From positions 74,068,501 through 74,132,500 of the forward strand of contig CM032232.1 in the NCBI GenBank assembly GCA_019009955.1: DNA of 64,000 nt. The letters run 5' to 3'. The notes under the pieces are model-generated. The model made no database searches, was not told the origin of the DNA, and saw only the letters and a list, made by a program, of their open reading frames with translations. Source of the stretch: Riptortus pedestris (lineage: Eukaryota; Arthropoda; Insecta; Hemiptera; Alydidae). The translations under genes and the position numbers were made by a program. Position 1 is the stretch's first letter, and the number at the start of each line of letters is the position of its first letter. Positions 13,168 to 25,100 of the stretch are shown in pieces.

Positions 13168-13707
13168 TAGCTGTTAACTCATATATATATATTTTACATA
13201 CATTTTCGAAAATTCAAAATGTCTCCGTTATTATGCATCAGATCGAAAAATTGTATAGAACCAATCTTATTGCAAATTAAATTTACTATAAATATTGGTA
13301 TATACATTTATTCTCTATCTTGAATATTAACCGAGATATTTGCATTTTTATGAATTCTGTGGTCGGATATAGTTTGGATTTGGTCGGCCGTTTCCGTAAG
13401 TACAGATGGAAGCTTCTTCTAACCTTACCTTACCTACGTTACTTTGTGAGATTTATGCAAATATGTTCTGTTCATCCGCCCCCCTTCTTTATTTCTTGGA
13501 CTACTAAAATTTGAGTTATTAAAATATAAATTATTCTTACAATTCCGAAGCCGTTTCAGTTGGGAATTTATTTTAAGTAACTGAAAGATTTCTCATTACC
13601 GTTTGTATTTAATCAGGGTGGTGTTGTGTTACCAGTATGCAGATTTCTCTATTGTAATACTTCAGATGGGAAATCTGCTTAGTCTACGCAGCCCCTGCGT
13701 GACGGAC
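13090..13707 (+). mobile_element. Family H (HINE-like) copy, core variant beta
   Basis: Starts in a 76-bp TA tract. It then carries the conserved middle block (CGAAAATTCAAAATGTCTCC, GGATCGAAAAATTG-like, ATATTAACCGAGATATTTGC). Next comes a core shared only with the copy at 46.8 kb (GAAGCTTCTTCTAACC onward). It ends with GGGAAATCTGCTTAG, the hairpin CGCAGCCCCTGCG and GTGACGGAC before TTTT. The usual 5' head is missing to the left of the microsatellite. Frames at 13320-13794 are translations of this repeat. Confidence 0.85.
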
Positions 13708-15398
13708 TTTTATTGGTTTAAGAACGCGATCCTCCCTCACTTGGACCACTTTTCAAACTGGTTCCACTTGGATAGTAGTAGTAAATTAACATAGGTTCTA
13801 GTCCAGTATTATTTCCATTATCCATTCCCTTACGACTACAAGAACGTATGCTTCCGAAGGCCTAGTTTTAATTTCGGATTACGCCCATACCGAAGCACTC
13901 GGCTTGTTTGGAAGTATGAATTGCAAATGCCAGCATTAGCCCTATCAATTTCCTGTCTATTATCTTCGTATTACAATTATCTTACGAGATCTCAACGACA
14001 GGGCATAAGCTATGGGGCCGCATAAGAACAAACGTATTGGGAAACGATGAGGCGGAAGTCAACCACGTCTGCACGTTCAATGCTTTCTCCACTGCAACAG
14101 TTCTGAATCCTAATATGCGGGAACCACTTTTACTCTCATTTCTATACGATTGTTTTACTACTTTAGTTACGACTTATATAGTCCCTTAAGATATATTTCT
14201 TATATAATAACTCACGCCATTTCAGACAAGACGTAAACAATTCTGTAAGATTTTACATAGCTGGTTCTCTTTTCTGACGCTTACGCTTCGTAAATGGTTG
14301 ATTGCATCCAAACAACATCGACCAATCGGTGTCCGGTATTTTTTTTAATTCCAAACAAATTACATACATTTTTTCGAAAACTTCCTTTAAAGATCCATAC
14401 TTTTTAGTAGCTAGCCTAGGATCGAACATTGCCATACATTCTAAATGTAATGACTTCTATCCTTAGGTTCCCGAAAATCATTTATTTTTCTGGATTTGTT
14501 AGGGTTATAATTGATTTCGTCTTCATATCCGATCATTCTGATTGGTGCTCTGTTTCTGTTATTTAGTAAGCAGTTATGGATTAGTTGATTTTCATATTAT
14601 TAAATGGAGGAATTTAATTACCATCCACATATATGAAAAATGTGTATCAGACCTAGCTCATAATGGTAGGCCGTTTATCTCCAAACACTGAGCAGATTAT
14701 AACTTATTTTCATTTTTCTAAAAATTGTAATTCTTGACATATTTTTGAAAACTAATCTCCGTTGTTATTTCCTCGTTAGTCAAAATGTTTAACTTCATTA
14801 TCCTTTTTAGTTTTATTCTATCAAACTTAGACATAAATTTTGGTTAAACAATTAGCAGAAAATAGCTAAAACACGTTTATCAGCTCAGAAAACTCCTCAG
14901 ATTTTGAGAGCTTTCTGAAACTCCGTCATGTCCATTTTACGTATTCTAATTGTGTAAGGAAAAAAAAAAGTTTAGTGCAAACACAACGTTTGACAAGCTG
15001 CCAATGCAACGTTTACAATGTGTGCACTGTAGATTCGATTAACCAATTTCTAACCCAGAGAGCTTCTGAGCTAATACTTGTCCCACTCACTATGGAAACC
15101 TGTTTGTGTACTCGGCTTGCATAAGCATGTCGATTTTGAAGTCGATAGTCCCATTAAATGTGGAAACATAGGAGATATGTCCGGCAAAAAGACAGAAACA
15201 TTAGTTAATATTCAGGTTACAAGTCCAAGAAAACGGTTAACAGCAGTCAATTTTGACATTATGCTTGTCCTTTGGCATTATTTCTTCTTTATCAACGTTA
15301 TAATATTTATCTTAGCTGTGTATTATATTTATTTGCTTAATAAAATGAGTAAAATAATATAAGAAATCTCAAGGTTGTGTGGACTTTAGCGCATTTGA

Positions 15399-15433
<35 letters not shown>

Positions 15434-15890
15434 TGAGCACGAGAGAGAGAATGAGATAGAAATAAACTATTGTGAGAGTATGTAATAGAATGATGGAGTG
15501 AGATTGAGAAAATTTGGAGGTCGTTTAATCGGAATTATTTACTGGTATTGCTACTTTTTTTTTTTTTTACTTTATTGTTCGAAGTAAAGAAAGTTGTACC
15601 ACGGAAAATTTCAGTTTTCAGATTTCAACGGAATTATAAATTTTCATCTTCCCTATACATTGCATGTATGTTCGCATCTCTCAATAACAACATGCCATGA
15701 AGATGAAAACTTTGAAATTTCATTATTGGGACTTTTATACCGTATAGTTGTGAATCTTTCCGTTTAATCAAAATTTACTAAGGGGAAGAGGAAGTTTAGA
15801 GCTAGGGGAAGTTCGAACCTACTAGGCACGAAAATAAGCATAGGACCATTTTTATTTAATATAAAAAGATCATATTTATCAGATAACATA
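13708..15890. other. AT-rich non-coding DNA
   Basis: Includes a TG/GA microsatellite at 15401-15452. The short frames at 14253-14435 (minus) and 15078-15362 (plus) match no known family. Confidence 0.45.
15401..15452. repeat. (TG)n with GA-rich end
   Basis: About 15 TG units followed by GAGTGAG and a short GA run. Confidence 0.93.
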
Positions 15891-16059
15891 AAACTTTGTT
15901 GTGCACTTCATTTGAATTAGTATGGGATTTCTTTTTTTCAATTTGTAGGATCAAAAATGAACATAGAACATAAATTATACTGTTATTTTTTGATCCAACA
16001 AATTTGAAGAAAAATACAAATCCCATACTAATTAAAATGGATTGCACAACAAAGTTCAT
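15891..16059. mobile_element. Foldback (long terminal inverted repeat) element, about 170 bp
   Basis: Two arms of about 75 bp are inverted copies. The left arm contains AAACTTTGTTGTGCA, GAATTAGTATGGGATTT and GGATCAAAAA. The right arm has their reverse complements in mirrored order, with a few substitutions and small indels. The spacer is very short. Such hairpin elements are commonly non-autonomous DNA transposons. No transposase is present and the exact ends and target duplication are not resolved. A minus frame crossing it is a shadow. Confidence 0.8.
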
Positions 16060-16142
16060 TTATTTAATAAAAAAAGTACGAAGACGTTTTGTGGGGGCCC
16101 CATAAAGTATTTATGTCTTCTTTAATTTCTTACAATATCATC

Positions 16143-16143
<1 letters not shown>

Positions 16144-16190
<47 letters not shown>
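16144..16190. repeat. (TA)n microsatellite
   Basis: About 23 TA units. Confidence 0.97.
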
Positions 16191-16192
<2 letters not shown>

Positions 16193-16368
16193 CTGCTGTA
16201 AATATTCCTAATAATTTAATATGCAGATTAATAAATTTATTTTATTCATTAATGTCGCTTAGTGCTACTAATGCTAATTGGGAAGGAGTATCTAAAGGTT
16301 ACCCCCCTTTTCAAGCTATGGTTTATTTGTCGTTATATTATTATTCTGTATTGTGTTTCTGTTTTCTG

Positions 16369-16375
<7 letters not shown>

Positions 16376-16427
<52 letters not shown>
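16376..16427. repeat. (TA)n microsatellite
   Basis: About 26 AT units. Two overlapping plus-strand open frames end in its Tyr-Ile translation. Confidence 0.97.
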
Positions 16428-16430
<3 letters not shown>

Positions 16431-17292
16431 TAACATTTATAAAGACTTATTGAAGTAGAAATAAAATTGTAACATTTCATTTTATAGTAAAACTTTTATT
16501 TTTGTTGATCTATTCACACTGAATAAGCTAAAATGAACTTTTGCAAATAAAGGCAGAAAGATCTTATGTAACCACTATCTGCGGAACTCGAGGACCGGAA
16601 AAATTCGATCGCAAATTGGAAAAATAAAGCAGTATTCATTCGACAAGTTGAAAATCGTACTCTGACGATATATTTATATATTTCAGGGTATACTATTTAC
16701 AAGTTGCAGAAAAGCAATATCGGTAATTGTAAACTAGCTGTCAGAGGACTTACAGGTTGTTCACTAATGCAGTTTTCTCCATACTGCTAAAGGCGATTCA
16801 TCCATCTGACTGTTGGCAACCTCCAATCCCGTAGGACTCTCTCCATAGCCAATCCATCAGGGGATGACTCGCTCCTGTAGGATACCCCTCCACATCCTCT
16901 ACCACCATTTCCAGCTCCAGTCTATACACTGGAGAGAGAGAGTGGTCGGCCATCTACCTATGTAATATGACCATCATCACTCAATTGCTGGGTGGATCAA
17001 TTAATTTCAGGTATTTGAAAGCTTATCGAATCTTGAGATCATTTATTGAATCATATATTTTACAAAAAAGGCAGATAATCAAAATGTTACGAAACTTTTG
17101 TGTTGGGTAACGTATTTTTATTGAATAATTAGAAATTGGCAACTTAAGTGTAGAGCACTAACCAATGTAGGATTTGCTTTAGTAATCGTACACTTTGACA
17201 GATTCTGCTCACATCTTTAGAATGAGTATAAAATAACCCCAAACAGCTTTAATTTATTTCCTCTAGGGAAGATGGGAAGTAGAGGAACATAT

Positions 17293-17419
17293 TTGGATGT
17301 ACACAGCAGGCCTGTTTCCCCCGCCGTCAAGACACTGAAGATGGAGCTGTTGCTCTGAAAGTGCACTCTGTCAAAATAAACGTATTGTAGAGGAAAGCAG
17401 GCCTACTGTGTACATCCAG
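17293..17419. repeat. Inverted-repeat unit with hammerhead-like core
   Basis: The left arm TGGATGTACACAGCAGGCCT and right arm AGGCCTACTGTGTACATCCA are inverted copies with one mismatch, extending a few bases further inward. Between them (17331-17372) lies GACA-CTGAAGA, a GGAGC-TGTT-GCTCT stem-loop, GAAA, GTGCAC, TC and TGTC. This order follows the hammerhead ribozyme core (CUGANGA, stem II, GAAA, short stem III, cleavage-site UC, stem I), with GACA/TGTC as stem I. One extra U separates CTGAAGA from stem II and stem III has no loop, so activity as a monomer is doubtful. Penelope-like retroelements are known to carry minimal hammerheads of this type. Confidence 0.55.
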
Positions 17420-18928
17420 GCTTTATTTAGTTTCCAAGGACCACCACGAGATAGTTGATAATAATTTGTATAAGCATTTATGTGTATAAAGACTAAGCAT
17501 TGTAGCTCATTCCTCGCTCAGGAAGTCCAGTTAAGTGTGATAAAAATGTTTTTCAACACCACACGTTATTAAAAATAATATAATAATTCTCAAAAACGGG
17601 CAAAAAAAAAGAATTGAAAACACTTTTATAAGAGCACTGTGTGATGCTGCTAAAGGCACGTCTTTGGTTCTGAATGAGAAGCATTTTGTATAAAATTCAT
17701 TGTTTAAGACCCAATTTATTTCCAAATTTTTGGAAAACTAAATTGATTGATACACACGTATGAAATAATACTGTGCCTCTTTTAGTGAATATTTATATAA
17801 TATCAAACATTTGATTAATTACATAAACTGTATCCACTTATTATCGTGTTCTTTTTCGTGTCTGTCAGTGAACACTAAATGTTATGCTAGTTTTAACAAT
17901 ATTTTCAGAAAAAAAGGTACATTATGAGTTGCCACTTGAGAATGATACTTGAGAGTGAAAGGAGTCTTGAGTTTGATATCTTAACCTACATCTTTGAGTA
18001 TGTTTGAGGAAGGAACTCACAGACACGTACTACAGAAGGTCAGACCACTTAGAAAGGGTATTCAAAGACTTGTAGTGAAGTTCTACTGTCCGTAATGGCG
18101 TTTTCATCGGGTAAATCACACTCAACCTTCGACTTCGTTCTATTAGAACAATTTTTACTTCCTTAGAAAAAAAATAGCACGGTTTGTTGTGGTCTATGTT
18201 TCCTCATAAGTAATGCAAAAATTAGTCCAGTATTATTGCGCAAGAACTAAATGCTCAATAGGTAAGGCCGATTCCGAAAAACCCAATTTGCCTCCCACGC
18301 CCAACCCATTGCACAATGGGAGAATGTAATTGTGCTGTTGCATAAGTGGAGCAAAGACAAAGTGGTGGCTATTGGATGGCATTGCCAAAAAGGGCAGAAG
18401 AATCCTAATCTTGTTTCGTAAGATAATTAACATACACAGAAAGATGGAATTCGTAAAATTTAAAATAAAATTAAAATGAATGAATGGATTCGTTATTTGG
18501 GAGGTCATCTTCTATAAAAACAACAAATCTTATACTGAAAACATCAGTCTCAACCCCGTACCTACTAAGCGTCACCACATATTTAATTGACAAACTGTTT
18601 GATTTAGGTAGTGAATTCCACTTAGTTAAACTCTAAGCTGGAAATGAAGATATCCAAATAAGCTCTTCACTTCTTGGGTTTCATAAATGTACCCATCGGA
18701 GTTTAAAATTTATTTCTTTTACATTCATCAGAGATCCTCCAATGTTTGAATTTTTAAGTAAAAGAGTTACTTTAGATCGATTTGCCATGTGATTAAGTGA
18801 GAAGGTTATAAAAATAAATTCATAGTCAGAGATAAGTCTATAGTGAATAGAAAGGATATTTTCACCTTATACTTACTGAGACGTTTAAATGTATTTATGC
18901 CAATAAAAAATTCTTCAGACATCACCTC
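17420..18928. other. AT-rich non-coding DNA
   Basis: No gene or repeat is recognised. A 91-codon minus frame at 18233-18508 is hydrophobic and low in complexity with no known domain. Confidence 0.45.
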
Positions 18929-19142
18929 TTTATTGTTTTAAAGCAAACGTTACGCCGTCCTGGGACATTTGCAATGCTAAGTTTAAAATTATCCTCAAAT
19001 TGGCAAATTACCACATTGGTTTAATTTTATAATCATAAGTTTTTATTCTCCTGCAAGGTTTTACTTTCATAATAACTTACGAGAATAATTTTAAACTTAG
19101 CATTGCAAATGCCCAAGAGGGCGTTTGCTTTAAAACAATAAA
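18929..19142. mobile_element. Foldback (long terminal inverted repeat) element, about 214 bp
   Basis: Arms of about 65 bp. The left arm reads TTTATTGTTTTAAAGCAAAC, then GACATTTGCAATGCTAAG and TTTAAAATTAT. The right arm is the reverse complement of the same blocks. A unique AT-rich spacer of about 85 bp separates them. Arms differ by only a few substitutions. This is typical of a MITE-like non-autonomous DNA element. The arm sequence does not resemble the 15.9 kb foldback. Confidence 0.85.
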
Positions 19143-20320
19143 AAATGCTAGTTAGATCCGAATATCGTTTTTATTGTCTTAAATCATTTGAAAAGCTATT
19201 TGCAATATAATATAAATTTAGTACATTCTTCTTTGTTGAATAAAATTTGATATTGGAAATTGAAATTGATGAATTCATATTTGGAATTGTTGTTACGACT
19301 TAGCGTTCAACTATCCTGTGTCAATTAGAAATAAACAAACTTATTCTACGATTTTTTTTGTTTATCATTAAAAGATATATATCTTATATTATATGACATT
19401 GAAACGGAGATATATAGAATATACATTATATTTATTTAATTTAAAAAGAGTTTATGGGTGTCATGGGGCGTCCTTATATTTATTTTTTATATACATGTCG
19501 AAACTGAAATTATAACACTTATTTTTTTGTTTCAGGTAATTATTGCACCTCCATAATAAAGGCCGAAAATAAGGTAATTTCAGACACAAATTTCTAGAAA
19601 TATAAAAATCTGCATTTAACATTATACAAGCCCGTATAATGTATTTTTTTGTAAATTTTTATGAGAAAGGAAAACATTTTAATCTTTGAAGGCTTTAATA
19701 TTCTGAACATTAATAAAAAAAAAGAAAAGAAAAAGGAAAATCTTTGGGATTATATAATCAATAGAATGAGACACTGAGCCCTAGCTAATATTGCAATATT
19801 ATTTTCTACATTTATTCCCGTACTACATATCGCCCTTGGGCTGTTGATATTTGCTTGTTAAAATTTATTCACAGTAATATAGCAAAATAAGTCCTGGCCT
19901 GGAACTAAGTTACGATTGCTGTATTTTATTAGTTTTTAGATCACGATATACTCAATAAATTAATAGAATAATTTATATTTTAAATGGTTATCGCTCAGGT
20001 AAAAAATATGCAAGTTATTAGTTACTATCACTTTAGAAAATTAATTAGTTTTAAAGCTGCTTCTCAACAAATATTTTATGCCATTATGGAATGAAAATTG
20101 TACTAATTTTATTATAAAAAATTAGATTCTATGTTCATAATGATATTAAAAAAAATTAAAAATAGAAAATTTAGGCGAACGAGCTTAGCTCATTGAAGTT
20201 GACCTCCAATAAGGAATTGCCTAAATAAACTGAACTTTATGCCTTAATTAGATTCATTTGATCTCTTTTCGTAGGCAGAGAAATTAAGTAAGTAATTTAA
20301 CGGCTACAATCATGCCAGTG
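19143..20320. other. AT-rich non-coding DNA
   Basis: Nothing recognised beyond homopolymer runs and short AT palindromes near 19370-19390. Confidence 0.5.
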
Positions 20321-20451
20321 GAAGGGGAGGGGGTTTAGAGGGTGGAATTCTGAAAATTCTAAACATCTGCGTTATGCATTGGATCGAAAAATAGCTTAGA
20401 ATCAATCTTATAGCAAATGTAACGTTCTATAACTGTTGTCATATACATGCT
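20321..20451 (+). mobile_element. Family H (HINE-like), decayed middle fragment
   Basis: The GGGGTTTAGAGGG-like block is followed by CTGCGTTATGCATTGGATCG and AATCAATCTTATAGCAAAT-like blocks, in the order seen in intact copies. Neither terminus is present. Confidence 0.65.
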
Positions 20452-21520
20452 TTTTTTTTCTTTTTTTTTTTTATGAGTGGGTAGTCTACTTTTGTAAGCT
20501 GATGCGAAGTTTCTAGTTGTATACTGAAAAACACAATATAATGGTAATCATTCATCAAATGTAAGAAACCATTTTCATTTTCATCGGATTTTTATTATGG
20601 TTAAAACTGATTATTATCTTTAGCTTTAAAGAAATTCCAACTGCTACTCATCAGGTTTTACTGTAAGCCAGATTATCACAATGAGCATCATTCTACATAG
20701 TATTTAGTAATAGGGAAACATGATATTGAAGATGGGATGAGATTTGGTATACCCAGGCCTAGGAGTTGATCCCACCGCCGAATTAACGACCCTAAATTGG
20801 GATGCCGCCTGTTGCGCACCAGGAGTTGTTTGTATGGGCGAAGACAGAGAGCGGCATTGCTAACGGTTACAAGTCCTTGGGCTAGGAGTGAGTAGGCGGG
20901 GGTAACGGGACCGCAGATGGGGATACATATGTTTGTTATCCTCTCCGATCTCCTTTCTCGGTCTCAGCTCATATATCCCGGGGGGACCTTTCTCCGTCGT
21001 CGGCACCGCAATACAGCGGTTACATATCGAGGAACAAGGCCTCAAGCAAATGGACGATTTTGATGGATCTGATTTGCCAATTGCACCTGACTTGCAAAAA
21101 ATGCTGCTAAACTCAGGTTTTGATTGGTTGTTCCCGTGAAAAAGGAAGTCCCAGTGATCGAGGGAAACAGGTAGGGGATAACAAGTCTAAGCAGAGGTTA
21201 TCGCTTCGGGTCGGAGAGTGAGTTTAGTACGAACTAACAACTAGAAAATCTCGAGGGAGAAAAAAATCTATCTCGATGTAAAAGGTTAACAGTTAGAGAA
21301 TCACGTCATCAGAAGACTGACAAACCACTCTACAACGTTAACAAATCTAGTTCTATTACGAAATTTGATGAAGGATTCATTTTTAAAGTCCTAGCAAATT
21401 CATCGTTGATCCCAAACTAAGCCATCAAACCAATAATTGCAAGTAAAGCAAATAATAATAAATTATGAATGGAGTGTCGTGAATTATGAAAACTAAATAG
21501 AGAGTGATTAAAAAAAAAAA
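20452..21520. other. Non-coding DNA with GC-rich island
   Basis: 20750-21200 is clearly more GC-rich than its surroundings. A plus frame ending at 21139 closes with an acidic-then-hydrophobic tail (MDDFDGSDLP, then MLLNSGFDWLFP) that looks less random than other frames here. A minus frame over the same bases is Arg-rich. Neither is recognised. It could be a remnant exon, an old retroelement piece or a regulatory island. Confidence 0.35.
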
Positions 21521-22108
21521 GTCCGTCACGCAGGAGAAGCACATTTCCCACGTGCGTTACGTATTTGCATTTATCTCAAAACGTAAAAGCTCTATGAAAA
21601 CAATATTTAGTACTTAGGATTCAAATAATGTGGTTCATTATATAACAGCATTTTTTAATATGAAATGTATAGGTTTATTGATGGCCGGAAACTAAAATAT
21701 GGAAATATCTCGGTTAATGTTCAATATAGAGACAAATGTACATAACAACATTTATAGATAATTACATTTTCAATAAGATTGATTTTATACAATTTTTCGA
21801 TCCTCAATAACGGAGATATTTCGAATTTTAAAAATTCCCCCTCTAAACCTGCCACCCCTTCCCCAAGTCCTCCGATTTCAGCCGTTAAGGAATTTGACCT
21901 TTTTTTCACCTGTAATGCTTATATATCGATTTTGGTTAGGCTAAGAAAAAAATTGCTACTGCTAGATCGCTAACAGACAAATATATACATATAATTTTGA
22001 ACGGACCACATTTTCGTTATCTACTAGGTAGGATCGGACGTTTGAAGAATTATTTAAAAATCGCATCATTGGTACTACCTCAATAGCCGATTTCCCTAAA
22101 GGGACACT
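21521..22108 (-). mobile_element. Family H (HINE-like), old full-length copy, core variant gamma
   Basis: Read on the minus strand all blocks are present in order. The head has the TTTCCC-TTTAGGGA-like palindrome. The TAACAGAC-side block, the AATCGGAGGACTTGGGG-like block and the middle block (ATATTAACCGAGATATTTCC-like) follow. A gamma core (TTTGAGATAAATGCAAATAC) comes next, then CCTGCGTGACGGAC before poly-T. The hairpin is disrupted (the GCAG arm became AGAAG-like). Divergence is higher than in the 44-57 kb copies, so it is probably older. Confidence 0.8.
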
Positions 22109-25100
22109 TCAACAGAAATGTAATACAACTCTGAATTACAGTTAAAACAACTTTAGAGAATCTGTTTACTAACATAGGATTTCCTTGGATTCAATTTTGT
22201 ATAACTGTTCTACTGAATACTTCATAACATTTTGTTGTAGAGCTATATTTATTTAGTAATTAATCTTTACCCTTTGTTCAGTCCATTGGTACAAAATAAT
22301 AATTTATAAAATAGCAATACATTATTACTATAAATTTTTGACCTTATATTAGCTCTTCAGAAGGACGATTACTACCTTTTCTTCTTTAGAAATACTAATA
22401 TTTGAAGAGTACTTAAAAGACTAATTGTATTTTTGGCTCCCTATTGATTATGATTAATTGCTGATAATTAGAAAGCTAAAGATAGTTTAGCGTTATCTAA
22501 TTGGGTCAGATGCAAAAATTTCCCCGGCACTAGGCATTATGCAGATAGAGCAGCATTGAATTAGCAACTCCCTATCGATAGTATGATGAATGGAAATCAT
22601 TCTGTGAACGATCCCAATCTAAATTACTGACTCGATTGTCTCGTGCAACTCTATGAGAACCGTGTCCTACTATATCGATCTTTATCGGATCCGGTCGAGT
22701 TTGGCTCCAAAACTGTGCTTGCCACATCGCGTTCTCCAGAAAATATTTTGTTTCATCATTTCAAGCGTGAGTGCACTCGGAGAGAGTTTCTTGGCAACCA
22801 TAGTGTTTACAGATTTTCCTCAAAGCATAATTATAACTGTATGAAAAAAATGAAAGATGTCTTTGATAATAATGTTTATCCCTGAAAGAAAACTTTAATA
22901 AAGTTCTTGTTCGAACATTATTTTTATTTTTGCTAATATTATGTTATTTTCGCGAGTAAAAAGTAGAATTATTAAAAACTTTATATGAACAACAAAAATT
23001 CATTTCCCCCAAACTGCACTAAACGTACAGCCAAATATCAAACACTCCACTATTATTTTTTGTGTAAGGTAAATGCGACTCTAAAAACACAAATCGAATA
23101 AATAAAAAAATTCATTTAGGAGAACATGTTTTGTGTACTCAAGACTTACGAAATACCATATTTCTCATTGCTAAGAGGTCTGCACTGCATTGCAGCCGTT
23201 TTAAGGAAAACATACTAATAGTTAAGCTTTCTGTATAAATACCAATGTCAATGAAAGCTACTATCAGAACTACTAGTTGGACAGACCGAAATAGAGAATT
23301 TCCTATTGAAAGAAATTTTCTCTCGGCAAGATAAGTTATCTAGTCATGAATCTTAATCTCTGTTTTTAAACATTTTCAATCTCTTGGTGGAGGATAAATA
23401 ATAAATAGGCAAATATCTCCGTCTATATGTGTCGGGTTAAAATGTTTTAGTATAGTTTTAGGTAGTATGTCTTTTTATAATAATCAATAAGACTTCATAT
23501 CTCCTTTACTGGTACAAATGAAATCAAACTTTTTGTATTTTAGGTTTTAACTGTATTTACTTGGTGCTAGCTACCTGCGCAGTGTATTACTTAGTGCTAC
23601 ACTACTATTTGCATTAAAAATATTCGTTCGATTTTATAAAGCAAGACCAATAGTGGCTGATAATTTATACCGAATAGAAGGGAGTTGATGCAATGATAAA
23701 CAACCAACAAAACTACTGATATTTTATTTTTAGAAAATCGGTATATTTTAACAGAAATATCTATTTATTGTATGCAAATGTGTATCAACCTTGAGCCATG
23801 GATTCCTCCGCCCGATCCAATATGGGAATACAATATCCAAAGTTCCTCCTGTAACACGACATTCAACTTTTTATGATTTCAAAATTACAGTTTTTCAGAC
23901 ACAATGATATGTTTACAACAGTATGGATGTTATGTAAAGTAAGAGGATTGAGACTATAATGCCCACGTGTATTTCAGCTGTTCTTTTTCCTTGACCCCAA
24001 ATTACGACCTCTTAATCTGAAGAGAAAAATAATCCTTTGCATAGGACAAAGAAAAAGAACCTTTCTATGAGGATCAAGGCTACTCCATGAGTCCTTCATG
24101 ACAGAATGTTCCTTCTTTCACTTCGTTTCATATTTGATCAAGTTCGTGTTTTCTCAAGTTCCTAACTTGTCTAGGCCGTCTGATTAAGTAAAAGGTTTAG
24201 ACCTTCACTTACCTCCCTTGGGTGTTTGAAAAATCTGAAATACATATTAATTTACGGTTGGAGGTGATATAGTAATTACGAATGACAATTCACACAAGAT
24301 CTCTGAATAGCGTATAGTGCATTCGAGGCCTAATACTCATCTTTTATGATGCGTCAATATGATTCTAACAAATATTTTGGGCACTGCTAATCGCTGGAAC
24401 AGTCACGTTTCCTGATTCGTTCCTGAGGATCTTTCTCTTGCAAATACCTAAAAACAAACCGTGGAAAGAATAATTAGAAATTCTTAAAACATAAAAGATT
24501 TAGTTCCTCCTTAAATGTAAAAAACGCTTAAAAGTAAATAAAAATAAACTATCGGTTACCTAAAGTTAAAGCCAGTTAACAGATATATAGGAAAATATTC
24601 AAATATTTTATTTCTGTACATAGTTTCCCTGAAATAATTTAGTTAATGCAAGATATTAACATTTTTTCACTTTTGTTTTATTTTGAACTGTTACTTATGT
24701 TCTGCACATGACAATAATCATCAAACCATTTGTTAATAATTGTTGTGAATGAAATATTTTAACAATTGAGTGAATATGCAAGGCTTTTTCTTCTGATGAC
24801 CAGTGTTAGCTCTAAGCATCTCTACAATAAATTAAAAATTTTAAATTGTAGTATTTTCTTACAAAAGTGGTCTCAAACCTGCTTAGGTATTTTATATACC
24901 ATTTTACTCTGTAATAGCAGGTTACTACCGAATCGAGAAATCAGTTCATTTGATCTGTAGATGAAAGAAAATTCAAGATTGCTCATTTTTAAATGTATCA
25001 CATGTCTATATGTTTGTACAGAATATATAATAAATGGAAATAACTAGAAAGAAAAGAATAGTAATTACGATATATAATGATAAGAGCTGACATTTGTGAA

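Larger units (their letters stand above)
16060..17292. other. Non-coding DNA with two TA tracts
   Basis: Holds TA microsatellites at 16144-16190 and 16376-16427. The minus strand of 16515-16965 keeps one reading frame with only three stops over about 150 codons, including a Gly-rich stretch and a basic helix-like segment. It may be decayed coding sequence, but no family is recognised. Confidence 0.4.

Noticed and set aside
12836..13280. 113-codon and 72-codon frames ending in the TA tract
   Set aside because: They run into Tyr-Ile repeats or into family H sequence. No domain is seen.
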